DNA from: Pseudoalteromonas sp. 0303
Lineage (GTDB): Bacteria; Pseudomonadota; Gammaproteobacteria; Enterobacterales; Alteromonadaceae
Direction of reading: 5' to 3'
NCBI RefSeq assembly: GCF_013349995.1
Contig: NZ_JABVXF010000023.1
Location: 23,053 to 87,052 of the forward strand
DNA: 64,000 nt
Made by a program: the position numbers and the translations under genes
Shown here: positions 37,406 through 46,206 of the stretch, one piece after another
How positions within the stretch are numbered: the first letter of the stretch is position 1
How the letters are laid out: every line of letters begins with the position of its first letter
The notes under the pieces: generated by a model
What the model was told of the DNA's origin: nothing
What the model saw: the letters and a program-made list of their open reading frames with translations, nothing else
The model's database searches: none

Positions 37406-37819
37406 GCCTTTTAATGCCACGCCAGCAACAAATGTGCCCGCACCACATTGATATTCTGTTTGGCTAACGAACTCACGTTTTTTGTAGTACGACTGAATAT
37501 TTACAACTGCATTCATGCCTTCACGAACAGCACGCTCTTGTAATGCTTTTAAAGCACTAAGCATTACCCACTCACACGCTTCTCGGTCAGTTTTATTAAA
37601 TGCGTTGGTTTTCTTGTTGGTGATCACTTCACCATAATTGGTTTTAATGCTGTTATGACTTTGATCAGCAAAATACAGCGGAATATCTAACAGCGCTTGT
37701 TTAGCTTTGGTAGTTTCAAGTAATGCTTGTACAGGTAGCGTTTGTAAATCATCACGTGCAAAACTGTTTGTTGAAAACAAACAAGCTGCTAAAACACATG
37801 CAAGGGTCAATAACTTCAT
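37388..37819 (-). CDS. Small secreted protein (often labelled 'excinuclease ATPase subunit')
   Basis: The 143-residue protein has a signal peptide (residues 1-21, ending NSFA) and a mature domain with EGMNAVVNIQSYYKKREF and a C-terminal CGAGTFVAGVALKGTLVKL. Similar proteins in Vibrio and Pseudoalteromonas often carry the label excinuclease ATPase subunit, but there is no ATP-binding or UvrA-like feature and an exported protein cannot be one. The fold may be related to the YbjQ/heavy-metal-binding group (inference). Two cysteines (in REACEWV and YQCGAG) could form a disulfide. It starts directly after the MipA-like gene and ends inside the operon terminator, so it is the last APE-operon gene. 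Confidence 0.7.
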   Translation of the reverse strand: MKLLTLACVLAACLFSTNSFARDDLQTLPVQALLETTKAKQALLDIPLYFADQSHNSIKTNYGEVITNKKTNAFNKTDREACEWVMLSALKALQERAVREGMNAVVNIQSYYKKREFVSQTEYQCGAGTFVAGVALKGTLVKL

Positions 37820-38650
37820 TTAAAAATTCCTTCTATAAAATTTCCATGCAACACCAAAACCAACCGAAACATTATAATCTTGCTTAACGAGTGGGCTTGC
37901 ATCTTGTTGACTGTTAGCAAGGTGATGATATTTAACAAAACCACCTAACCAATACTTTGGTGTGTCAAAATGTACCCCAATTGATACATCAGCGCCAGAA
38001 AAACCTGAACGACTTGAGTATGCTTGGCGAGTTTCATTGCTATGTAAGTCACTCACTCCATAGTAATAATCAAGGTATTTATCGCTAGCAAAGTTGATAT
38101 TGCCACGAAACGCTAATGAAAATTGTGAATCCGCCTTTTCGATGATCGGCACTCGATAATACACACTTGGCCCATAACGCCAGCCAATATCATCAATACC
38201 AGAGAAATCTGTCGCAATGGCTTTGCGTGCAAACAGGCTTAAATACAAATGCTGTTTAGCGTTTGGTTCACCTATTAGGTAGTAATTAAGTGAAGGCCCT
38301 AATTCAAACACCCAATCTAGATCATCCATACCTTCTCGGGCTTTGTTGTCTTCACTGTCAACTGCAAGACCTACGTTGGCAGATAAATCTAAATGGAGAT
38401 TTTCTTGTTGCCACAAAAAGCCAGTGAAGTTATTACGGTCGATGGCCATTTTATCGCTTTGATAACGAAAATAAGGCACAGGCAATAGGTATTGCTCACT
38501 TTCATCTGAACCTAAATAATGCGGGATATCTGCATAAAAAAGGCCTGCACCGAACTCCATTTTTGCAGTGCCCTTTTCTACACTGTCTTCTGCAGCATAA
38601 GCATTAAAAGTTAGAATAAATAAAATACTTATGATGCAGCGCTTGATCAT
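37820..38650 (-). CDS. MipA/OmpV-family outer-membrane protein
   Basis: The 276-residue product has a signal peptide (IISILFILTFNAYAA) and a MipA/OmpV-like 10-12-stranded barrel. FGAGLFYADIPHYLGSDES at the mature N-terminus and the C-terminal strand VSVGFGVAWKFYRRNF are characteristic. The ATG at 38648-38650 overlaps the stop of the ketosynthase gene (ATGA), so translation is coupled; an upstream in-frame start would lie within that gene. Coupling to the aryl polyene operon suggests a role in pigment-lipid export, outer-membrane insertion or envelope adaptation, which is inference. MipA relatives were first described as scaffold proteins for murein enzymes. Confidence 0.85.
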   Translation of the reverse strand: MIKRCIISILFILTFNAYAAEDSVEKGTAKMEFGAGLFYADIPHYLGSDESEQYLLPVPYFRYQSDKMAIDRNNFTGFLWQQENLHLDLSANVGLAVDSEDNKAREGMDDLDWVFELGPSLNYYLIGEPNAKQHLYLSLFARKAIATDFSGIDDIGWRYGPSVYYRVPIIEKADSQFSLAFRGNINFASDKYLDYYYGVSDLHSNETRQAYSSRSGFSGADVSIGVHFDTPKYWLGGFVKYHHLANSQQDASPLVKQDYNVSVGFGVAWKFYRRNF

Positions 38651-39873
38651 GCTTGCCACTTTTTAAAAATTAACGAGGTATTGATGCCACCAAACGCAAA
38701 ATTATTACTCATAATGTAATCTGTTTGCATTTCACGGCCATTGCCCTTGATATAATCTAAATCAGCACACTCAGGATCGACATCCGTTAAATTGATAGTA
38801 GGTGCAAACCAACCATCATTCATCATATTGATACTTGCCCATGCCTCAATGGCGCCACACGCTCCTAAGGTATGACCTAAATAACTCTTTAATGAGCTAA
38901 TAGGTTTCTTGCCAAGGGCATTGAAAGTCGCCTGAGACTCCGCAATATCACCCCGATCTGTTGACGTACCATGAGCATTCACATAGCCAATTTGGTCGGC
39001 AGTAAGCTGTGCATCATTAAGTGCCATTTCGATAGCCACTTGCATAGTTTCTGCGGTAGGTTGCGTCACATGTTGACCATCTGAGTTACAACCAAAACCG
39101 ACGAGCTCCGCATAAATGGTCGCTCCGCGGGCTAGGGCATGCTCATACTCTTCTAAAATGAGTGTGCCTGCACCTTCACCAATAACCAGACCATCACGAT
39201 TTTGATCAAATGGTCGTGGCGTGCTTTTGGCAGCATCATTTTTTGTGCTGGTCGCGTATAAGGTGTCAAATACCGCAGCTTCTGTAATGCATAACTCTTC
39301 TGCGCCACCAGCCACCATGGCTTTTTGTCGACCATACTTAATCGCTTCATAAGCATAACCAATACCTTGCGAGCCTGATGTACACGCAGAGCTGGTAGTG
39401 ATCACCCGACCTTTTAAGCCAAAAAAGACACCCACATTCACAGGCGCTGTATGCGCCATCATCTGGATGTAACTGGTGGCCGTTACGCCTGTCATTTCGC
39501 CGGTTTCCATCATTTTTGCAAAAGCCAATAATGGTGGCGTTGACCCCGTTGATGAGCCAAAAGCAATACCTGTAGAGCCGTCGGTTAGACTTGAGTGCTC
39601 TAATAGCCCAGCTTCTTCTAAAGCAAGCTCTGTAGTACGGGTCGACATCATAGCAACACGCCCCATTGAGCGAACTTGTTTACGCTTATAGTGGCTTGGT
39701 TTACTAAAATGAGTAACAGGTGCTGCTAGTCGAGTGTTTAATTCTGGCGCCACATCCCAGTCAGTCATGTACTGAACGGCATTTTCACCTTTTTGCAAAG
39801 CGGTTTTAAATTCACCCCAGGTATCACCTAATGCAGTAATGGCAGACATGCCTGTAACAACAACACGCTTCAT
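38647..39873 (-). CDS. apeR: Beta-ketoacyl-ACP synthase of aryl polyene pathway (ApeR-like)
   Basis: This 408-residue FabF-type condensing enzyme has the triad Cys in TTSSACTSGSQGIG and two His in VNAHGTSTDRGD and YLGHTLGACGAIEAW, so it should be active. In studied aryl polyene systems two ketosynthases (ApeO, ApeR) occur. ApeR-type enzymes are linked to early or side-branch elongation, while ApeO pairs with the chain-length factor. The start is at 39871-39873, sharing one base with the ketoreductase stop (TAATG). Its stop overlaps the MipA-like start. It is one of four core genes (KS-DH-KR-KS) at this end of the cluster. Confidence 0.9.
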   Translation of the reverse strand: MKRVVVTGMSAITALGDTWGEFKTALQKGENAVQYMTDWDVAPELNTRLAAPVTHFSKPSHYKRKQVRSMGRVAMMSTRTTELALEEAGLLEHSSLTDGSTGIAFGSSTGSTPPLLAFAKMMETGEMTGVTATSYIQMMAHTAPVNVGVFFGLKGRVITTSSACTSGSQGIGYAYEAIKYGRQKAMVAGGAEELCITEAAVFDTLYATSTKNDAAKSTPRPFDQNRDGLVIGEGAGTLILEEYEHALARGATIYAELVGFGCNSDGQHVTQPTAETMQVAIEMALNDAQLTADQIGYVNAHGTSTDRGDIAESQATFNALGKKPISSLKSYLGHTLGACGAIEAWASINMMNDGWFAPTINLTDVDPECADLDYIKGNGREMQTDYIMSNNFAFGGINTSLIFKKWQA

Positions 39874-40598
39874 TACACCATACCGCCATTCACAGAAATA
39901 ACTTGGCGGGTGATATACGCGGCGTCATCGGAACACAAGAACGACACAGTACCCGCGACTTCACTAACCGAACCCATACGTTTTAATGGGATCATTTTTA
40001 GCATTTCATCAACCGGTAAATCGTCTGTCATTTCAGTTTCGATTAACCCTGGAGCTACGCAGTTAACGGTGATCTTACGTTTTGCAAGCTCAAGCGAAAG
40101 CGCTTTGGTCGCACCAATAATGCCCGCTTTAGCGGCACTGTAGTTAACTTGTCCGCGATTACCGGCAATCCCTGACACTGACGCCATAGTGACAATACGG
40201 CCACCTTTACGACCTTGCACCATTGGCATCACCGTTGGATGCACCACATTATAAAAACCGTCGAGGCCAGTACGGATCACTTTATCCCAGTCATCACCTT
40301 GCATCGCAGGGAACGCCATATCATTTGTGATACCTGCATTACAGATCACCCCATAATACGCACCGTGCTCGGCAATATCAGCTTCAATTTGTTGTTTTGC
40401 AAGCTCTCTATCGCAAACATCAAATTGCAATAAGCTAGCATGACGACCAAGCGCACTGATTTCTTCACAGGTTTGCTCTGCTTCAGCCACACCACTGCGA
40501 CAATGAACAGCAATATCAAAGCCATCGTTAGCTAATCTAAGTGCGATTGCTTTGCCAATACCACGGCTTGAGCCGGTGACTAAAATACGTTTTGTCAT
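39873..40598 (-). CDS. apeQ: 3-oxoacyl-ACP reductase (ApeQ-like)
   Basis: This 241-residue short-chain dehydrogenase of the FabG type reduces the beta-keto group in each polyene elongation cycle with NADPH. The cofactor motif is VTGSSRGIGKAIALRL, NAGI follows near residue 89, and the catalytic Ser-Tyr-Lys set is in TMASVSGIAGNRGQ and VNYSAAKAGIIG. The end VISVNGGMV is standard for FabG. The start overlaps the dehydratase stop by four bases (ATGA), and the stop overlaps the apeR start by one base. The arrangement indicates strict cotranslation within the pigment operon. Confidence 0.93.
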   Translation of the reverse strand: MTKRILVTGSSRGIGKAIALRLANDGFDIAVHCRSGVAEAEQTCEEISALGRHASLLQFDVCDRELAKQQIEADIAEHGAYYGVICNAGITNDMAFPAMQGDDWDKVIRTGLDGFYNVVHPTVMPMVQGRKGGRIVTMASVSGIAGNRGQVNYSAAKAGIIGATKALSLELAKRKITVNCVAPGLIETEMTDDLPVDEMLKMIPLKRMGSVSEVAGTVSFLCSDDAAYITRQVISVNGGMV

Positions 40599-41050
40599 TG
40601 ATTTTCTCTTATAAACTGCATTGGGTCTTGTGGTTGAAAAACATTAATTTTTGCTTCAGCTAAGCATGTTTCATCGCTATGTATTTGACACTCAAATACA
40701 CTTAACCCTGATTCTTCTTGATATAATTTTGTCACCGATACTTTAAGCGTTTGCTCGTTTTTAAATACCGGCGCATAGGTTCTATATTTGCGCGTACCAA
40801 TTAAAAAACCGATTTGTACTTCATTTCCTTTGTCTTTTGCCAGCGCACCAGCATACGCTGCGATAGTTTGCGCCATATATTCACAGCCAATATAACTGGC
40901 AACGCCATTTAAGCTCTCGTCATAAAACGGGCTGTGTGAACGTATATCCACTTCACAACAACCTGACTCTTCGCTGTAATTGGATAGGCGATTGAGCAAT
41001 ATCATTGGTTCGCTATGAGGGACTACTTGCTCAATTTTATAGTGATTCAT
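40595..41050 (-). CDS. apeP: 3-hydroxyacyl-ACP dehydratase, hotdog fold (ApeP-like)
   Basis: The 151-residue protein is one of two hotdog dehydratases in the cluster (the other is at 50394). It begins with the VVPHSEPMILLNRL segment and has GCEYMAQTIAAYAGALA on the central helix, as in FabA/FabZ-like 3-hydroxylacyl-ACP dehydratases of the ApeP group. It would introduce the trans double bonds of the polyene. The ATG at 41048-41050 overlaps the ketosynthase gene by 14 bases, and its stop overlaps the ketoreductase start by four. In studied systems ApeI and ApeP interact; that partnership is inferred here. Confidence 0.88.
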   Translation of the reverse strand: MNHYKIEQVVPHSEPMILLNRLSNYSEESGCCEVDIRSHSPFYDESLNGVASYIGCEYMAQTIAAYAGALAKDKGNEVQIGFLIGTRKYRTYAPVFKNEQTLKVSVTKLYQEESGLSVFECQIHSDETCLAEAKINVFQPQDPMQFIRENQ

Positions 41051-42200
41051 TTAGATGTCCTAGTACTACACTGACATTATTGCCACCAAAGGCAAACGAA
41101 TTTGATAAACAAGTGTTAATTTCTGCCGTTTCTGGTTGTGTTATTAAACCAATCTCAGCCAAAGAGTCGTCTGTTTCGACCTTATTACATACTAATTGAT
41201 TAAAATCTGGGTAAGCCAAATAGAGCCAACATAATCCCGCTTCTAAAGCCCCTGCTGCGCCTAGGGTATGGCCGGTCAAATGTTTAGAAGAGCTCACTTT
41301 AGTATCTTTGCCAAATACTTCACTGATTGCCAGAGATTCCATGGCATCATTTTGCGGTGTGGCTGTTCCATGAGCATTAATGTAGTCGATATCTGAAGGC
41401 GTTAAATTCGCGTCTTGCAACGCCGTTGTCATAGCAGCAATTGCGCCAGAACCGTCTGCAATCGGTGCTGAAATATGGTGGGCGTCGGAGCTTTCACCAC
41501 CACCTAAAAAGGCAATACTTTGTTTTGTATGCTGCTCTTTACTCATAACAAATAATGCTGCGGCTTCACCAATATTAATGCCTGCTCTGTCGCCACTAAA
41601 CGGCTTACAAATTTCATCGCTAATAGAAGATAACGAATCAAAGCCATTGATAGTGAGTTGGCACAAGCTATCTACCCCACCACAAATTACCACATCGGCT
41701 AAATCGGCACTGAGTAAGGCGCGCGCACTAATAAGCGCCTTGGCACTTGAACTACACGCAGTTGAAATACTGTAACTTGGCCCCTTCGCAGCGAGTTTTT
41801 TGGCAATATAATTGGCGGGTGCGACGAGCGCTTGGTCGTAATAATCAAACTCCTCTGGCCACTTTCCCTTAGCTGCATGCGCTTTTCGGCCTCTCTCACC
41901 TTCTTGAATTGCAGCAGTACTAGTACCAATCACCACAGCAATACGGCTGCTCGGAATGTTTATGCTTGCTAAAGTGTCAGCAATTTGCGCCAGCGCTAAA
42001 TCGATTAGCTGATAAAATCGCATTGATGCTGTTAATGGCAGTTCATTAACCAACCCCACAAAAGTTGGGCGCTGCTCAAATGCAAGCGACGTCACCTCTG
42101 TGAGTGTTTGTTTAGGTTGTAAGCTGATACTTTGCATTGTTTGTTGATGACCAACCCCCAATGCACTAACAATACCTAAGTCGTTAAGCCAAAATGGCAT
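41037..42200 (-). CDS. apeO: Beta-ketoacyl-ACP synthase (ApeO-like)
   Basis: This 387-residue condensing enzyme retains the triad: Cys in SISTACSSSAKALIS, His in INAHGTATPQND and His in HLTGHTLGAAGALEAG. It is expected to elongate the aryl polyene chain with the cysteine-less chain-length factor encoded at 53951-54661. The ATG at 42198-42200 has AAGGG upstream. A TTG two codons earlier is in frame but lies closer to that site and seems less likely. It starts two bases after the DUF3261 lipoprotein stop. The N-terminus MPFWLNDLGIVSALG is typical of aryl polyene ketosynthases. Confidence 0.9.
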   Translation of the reverse strand: MPFWLNDLGIVSALGVGHQQTMQSISLQPKQTLTEVTSLAFEQRPTFVGLVNELPLTASMRFYQLIDLALAQIADTLASINIPSSRIAVVIGTSTAAIQEGERGRKAHAAKGKWPEEFDYYDQALVAPANYIAKKLAAKGPSYSISTACSSSAKALISARALLSADLADVVICGGVDSLCQLTINGFDSLSSISDEICKPFSGDRAGINIGEAAALFVMSKEQHTKQSIAFLGGGESSDAHHISAPIADGSGAIAAMTTALQDANLTPSDIDYINAHGTATPQNDAMESLAISEVFGKDTKVSSSKHLTGHTLGAAGALEAGLCWLYLAYPDFNQLVCNKVETDDSLAEIGLITQPETAEINTCLSNSFAFGGNNVSVVLGHLNESL

Positions 42201-42202
42201 AA

Positions 42203-42754
42203 TCAATTAACCCTTTGAAATTTAATTTTGTAATCTCGCTGAAAGTTTACAAGTTCTGTTGCACCGTCTAAATAGCGAATTTCACTAATTAACTGTTCAC
42301 CTTGATATAAACGCCGTGTCGAGCCTTGTTCAACCAAGTTCAAACCATAAAGTTGCGAGTTCAGCACAGTAACCGGCCAGTGTACTAGCATGATATCAGC
42401 AAGAATATAGCGAGGATCAACCGCGTTGATAGGGAGCATTTTTTCGCTTTTAATCGGCCCTAGTGGCGCTTTTTCTAACTGAAATATCGGCATACCTTGA
42501 GCCGTCATAACAGCCAAGTTAATACCCGTTTCACTGTTTAAACTAAGCTGCGCTAGTAATGTATGCTGCTCATCGCCATGGTGTACTTCAAGTACTTGCT
42601 GCCAATTATCGGCAACTAATGACGGCGGTGGATCAAGCAAATAAATCCCTGCATTTGGCGCTAAATCAACACCCTTTTTTACTGCAAATTCACTGGCACA
42701 ACTTGCCACTAATATGCTCAAGGTTAAAAGCAAAGAGCGTGTTAGTCGCGACAT
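42203..42754 (-). CDS. DUF3261 lipoprotein of the APE cluster
   Basis: The 183-residue protein has a lipoprotein signal peptide with lipobox VASC (Cys19) and a DUF3261-type domain (YLLDPPPSLV, ILADIMLVHWPV, GSTRRLYQGEQLISEIRY). Members of this family occur in many aryl polyene clusters, and a role in outer-membrane handling of the pigment lipid, together with the LolA-like and MMPL proteins, is inferred. Aspartate is absent at position +2 after the lipid cysteine (CASEF), which favours sorting to the outer membrane. It overlaps the halogenase-like gene by 13 bases and is followed two bases later by the ketosynthase start. Confidence 0.82.
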   Translation of the reverse strand: MSRLTRSLLLTLSILVASCASEFAVKKGVDLAPNAGIYLLDPPPSLVADNWQQVLEVHHGDEQHTLLAQLSLNSETGINLAVMTAQGMPIFQLEKAPLGPIKSEKMLPINAVDPRYILADIMLVHWPVTVLNSQLYGLNLVEQGSTRRLYQGEQLISEIRYLDGATELVNFQRDYKIKFQRVN

Positions 42755-43983
42755 AATTCAACCAACGTATTTAAGCGTTTGTTGCTTTGTTTTACAAATG
42801 GGTTTTGTAAGTCCCATGCATAACCCGCAAGAATAGCACTGATCATCTCGCGCACTTGTTGGTTTTTCTCACTGTAAAAAATCACGTCTTGAAAAGAGCC
42901 ATCATACCAAGCACTGACGTAGGTTCTAAAGCAATTAACCCCTTGTTGCAAAGGCTCACTGTAATCGTTTTTGAAATCAACTTGCTCACCACGTAAGTAG
43001 CTATCAACTAAAGGAGCGACCAATGAGGCTGATTTTAATGCAATCGTCACCCCAGATGAAAATACCGGATCTAAAAACTCACCAGCATTACCAAGTAGTG
43101 CAAAATGCTCACCATACAAGCTCGACACATTAGCCGAATAGCCTTTGATAGCGTGCGCTTCACCAATTACTTCACGGTTGGCTAATAACTCACTTAAATA
43201 GCTATCTTGTTCAATAAATTCATTTAAACCAGCGAGTGGTTGTTTATCCTCAAGCTGCTCTGGTTTACCAACAACACCAATGCTTGCCGTACCATCACTA
43301 AATGGGATCAACCAATACCAAATATCTTTATGCTCTGGATGAACATTAATTAAGATTTTTTCGCGGTCAAACTGTGTATCGCTAATATTATCTTTAAAAT
43401 GGCTGAAAAAAGCCCAACGTACAGGGAAATTTGATGCTGACTCTAAATCAAGTAAGCGAGGTAATACCCTACCAAAACCACTGGCATCAAGGACAAAACC
43501 CCCTTTAATTTGATAGCCTTGCTGGTTTTCATCCGTAACATCAAGTAAAGCGCCATCCTCACAATTGGTAAACGCTAACACGCTATGTTGGTATCGTATT
43601 TCAGCCCCTTGCTGCATGGCACCATCGGCTAAGCATTTATCAAAGTCAGCGCGTTTTACCTGAAAAGTCGTGCCAGGGCCTTCGCTAAATTTCTCAGTAA
43701 AATCGATTGCTGTGTGGTCGCCCCGACGCTGAAACGCCGCACCATTTTTAAACTGAAAACCAAGCGATTGTGCCTTTGTTTGCACCGCTTGCTCAAGACC
43801 TGCTTCTGCTAAAAAGCTCATGCACTGGGGTAATAAACTTTCACCAATCGAAAAGCGCGGAAAGGTTTGCTGCTCTAACACCACTACATGCCAACCTTTT
43901 TTTACTAGTAAACTGGCAGCCACAGCACCTGAAGGGCCAGCACCAATAATAACAACATCAGCCTGTTGAACTTGATTATTCAC
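42742..43983 (-). CDS. Flavin-dependent halogenase-like FAD enzyme
   Basis: The 413-residue protein has an N-terminal FAD-binding GAGPSG (14-19) and FPRFSIGESLLP (41-52). The tunnel lysine context LGFQFKNGAAF gives Lys79, WYWLIP at 222-227 fits the WxWxIP halogenase signature, and FLDPVFSSG (303-311) fits FxxPxxSxG. Together these support a flavin-dependent halogenase over a hydroxylase or geranylgeranyl reductase, although automatic annotation often says only FAD-dependent oxidoreductase. Xanthomonadins and some flexirubins carry halogens on the aryl head, so the likely substrate is an ACP-bound aryl polyene or its hydroxyphenyl starter (inference). The start is a GTG at 43981-43983 with AAGGA upstream. 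No flavin reductase gene is adjacent. Confidence 0.85.
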   Translation of the reverse strand: MNNQVQQADVVIIGAGPSGAVAASLLVKKGWHVVVLEQQTFPRFSIGESLLPQCMSFLAEAGLEQAVQTKAQSLGFQFKNGAAFQRRGDHTAIDFTEKFSEGPGTTFQVKRADFDKCLADGAMQQGAEIRYQHSVLAFTNCEDGALLDVTDENQQGYQIKGGFVLDASGFGRVLPRLLDLESASNFPVRWAFFSHFKDNISDTQFDREKILINVHPEHKDIWYWLIPFSDGTASIGVVGKPEQLEDKQPLAGLNEFIEQDSYLSELLANREVIGEAHAIKGYSANVSSLYGEHFALLGNAGEFLDPVFSSGVTIALKSASLVAPLVDSYLRGEQVDFKNDYSEPLQQGVNCFRTYVSAWYDGSFQDVIFYSEKNQQVREMISAILAGYAWDLQNPFVKQSNKRLNTLVELCRD

Positions 43984-43986
43984 CTA

Positions 43987-46206
43987 TTATTTTTCCTTAT
44001 TTTTAGGTAATGCAATACTGAGCGGCGCCAGGATATAGATACAAACTAGCCCCACTAATACCGTTAATCCGAAACTGAAAATGGCCGGGGTTTTCGAAAC
44101 GGCCAACATGCCAAATACCCACATCGATGATGCCGCTGACAAACTAATTGCAAGTACATTGCTCGGGCTTAAATTATTGACCTGATAAAACACTAAGTAA
44201 TCGATTGCCAACGCTAATATCAATAAACAGCCTAGCAAATTAAAAATCGATAACTGAGATTGCAGTGCACTGCAAAGTAGCAGTACAGCCGCGGTTGTTA
44301 GTACAAGCACTAGCGTTTGTTTACACGCCGTTTTAAAACCAAATTTGACGCTAAATAGTAGTAACGCAAAGGTCATCGCAATGGCCAATGTTATCAGTAA
44401 CGAATTTGAGTAATGACTTAAACCTTCACTTATCATCGCGACTTTATCGTAAACAATTAAATCTGGGTAAGCGTTGGTTAAATCCATCAGCTCGGATTTA
44501 TTTACACCGGTTACCATAAACCAGCTTGCGGTTAGTGTATTGTTTGAGATCACTTGGTTAGCGATTAACGGCGCTAACGGTGAATTAAGTGCCGCGTTTA
44601 AATCAAGCATTGATGTTGAAAGCTCAACGGGCGTCCCTGTCATTTGGCTAACCACGCTCATAGCTTGCTGGGCTGAATGCAACTGCTCATAGTTTTGCTG
44701 TTGTAATTGTTTACTAGGCACTAAGTCACTAAGCATCACTGCACTGCCATTAAGGCCGCGAATAGTTGCTTTTAATGCTTCTTGTTGTACTAATAACTGC
44801 TGCGCATTATCGGCAAATAAAATCATGATTTGGCCATTATCTTTACCTAATAAAGACATATGCAGCGCTTCGTTTTGCATTAAATCCGCAGGACTTGCAT
44901 TTAACAGCTTTACATCATCATTAATCACAGGGGGTTTTAGTAAAGCAAAAGCACTCAATAACACTAGCATCAGCATACTGAGTGCGACGCGATAATGCGT
45001 TAATCGTTTTAAATAACCACTTAAGCAGTTAGCTAATCGATGTGCAGCAGTGTTAATGGTTAAACCAGTTTGCCAATAAGGCAATAAGATTCGTGTGCAG
45101 AGCCAAGCTGTAACTAGCCCTGCAACAACAAATACTCCCACTTGACTGAGTAACTGCACCGGTGAGAAAAACAAGCTCGCGTAACCGAGTGTGGTGGTTA
45201 GTAACGACAACAACAGTGCCAGCTTAAGCCCTTGACTAAAACCTTGCGGCTGCTCGGTTAAATCAAGCATGCCATGAAAAGCATAATCAATGGCAATACC
45301 AATCAGTGTCACGGCAAACACCATGGTTAATACATGCACCTGACTAAAAATACTGATCAGCGCAATGGTGCCGCCAATAGCGGCGCTTATCACGGTTACA
45401 GAGGCCAGCCACAATGCATTTATCGAGCGAAACACCCACACCACCATCACAATAAGAGCTAGCAAGCTCACCGAACCAAACAAGGTCATTTCAAATTTGG
45501 CTTGCTGTGCATTTGCTGCGGTGTGAAATAAAGCACCAGCATAGCGAATTTGTGTATCTGGATAGCGGCCTTCAAGCTCAGCGATATAGGCAACTATCTC
45601 ATTGCTTAAAGCTATTGATTGATTTATTGAAAAGGCATTGTCAGCACTTTGCACGAATAACATTAAATACTCATCACCTTGATAGCTAATGTTAATTCGG
45701 CCATCTTGCAGCTCAAATTGCTGCATGTGCGCCATTGCTTCAGATAAGAACCCCGCTGTGGCAAGCGTAGGGTCTTGGTTGATAGTACTTGAAACAAAAG
45801 GATCTGCGACTTTACTCAACTGACTAAAGTAATACCGTTGAAAGCGATTAGCATCGCCAATTGCTTGCTTATATTCCTCGGAAACTAAATGCCCTGCGTA
45901 CTGACCGTAAAATGCTGCCAACTGGGATATTTCGGGTAACTTAAAACGAGGCTCAATATGTTTAGTCGCCAGCCATTGATGTAAATCATCATAAGCTTTT
46001 ACTGCATTTTCACCACGAAAAGAAAAGCTTAACTGCTGTTTATTAGCTGAAAAAAAGTGTTCTTCGACTTGCTGTAAACGCGGTTCTGACTTTGGCAACA
46101 AAGCCAAAATATCATTATTCAACGTCGGCTGTTTTAGAATAAAAACAACCACTAAGGCGCTAACTAATAGGCTCAGCCAAGCAAGCGTTAGGCCCCATGC
46201 TTTCAC
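43987..46206 (-). CDS. MMPL-family exporter of the APE cluster
   Basis: The 739-residue inner-membrane protein has the two-half MMPL/RND layout: TM1 (residues 5-25), a periplasmic domain, a helix block at about 250-375 (LALIVMVVWVFRSINALWL, GIAIDYAFHGMLDL), a second periplasmic domain, and a final block (ALAIDYLVFYQVNNL and onwards). The AIDYAFH and AIDYLVF segments correspond to the proton-relay helices. It probably moves the pigment lipid or its precursor to the periplasm, acting with the LolA-like protein. The start is GTG, overlapping the upstream stop (GTGA). Its position corresponds to ApeN in described clusters. Confidence 0.88.
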   Translation of the reverse strand: MKAWGLTLAWLSLLVSALVVVFILKQPTLNNDILALLPKSEPRLQQVEEHFFSANKQQLSFSFRGENAVKAYDDLHQWLATKHIEPRFKLPEISQLAAFYGQYAGHLVSEEYKQAIGDANRFQRYYFSQLSKVADPFVSSTINQDPTLATAGFLSEAMAHMQQFELQDGRINISYQGDEYLMLFVQSADNAFSINQSIALSNEIVAYIAELEGRYPDTQIRYAGALFHTAANAQQAKFEMTLFGSVSLLALIVMVVWVFRSINALWLASVTVISAAIGGTIALISIFSQVHVLTMVFAVTLIGIAIDYAFHGMLDLTEQPQGFSQGLKLALLLSLLTTTLGYASLFFSPVQLLSQVGVFVVAGLVTAWLCTRILLPYWQTGLTINTAAHRLANCLSGYLKRLTHYRVALSMLMLVLLSAFALLKPPVINDDVKLLNASPADLMQNEALHMSLLGKDNGQIMILFADNAQQLLVQQEALKATIRGLNGSAVMLSDLVPSKQLQQQNYEQLHSAQQAMSVVSQMTGTPVELSTSMLDLNAALNSPLAPLIANQVISNNTLTASWFMVTGVNKSELMDLTNAYPDLIVYDKVAMISEGLSHYSNSLLITLAIAMTFALLLFSVKFGFKTACKQTLVLVLTTAAVLLLCSALQSQLSIFNLLGCLLILALAIDYLVFYQVNNLSPSNVLAISLSAASSMWVFGMLAVSKTPAIFSFGLTVLVGLVCIYILAPLSIALPKNKEK

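Noticed and set aside
37388..37819. Excinuclease (UvrA) subunit
   Set aside because: The product is a 143-residue secreted protein without ATPase motifs; the common label is a misannotation.
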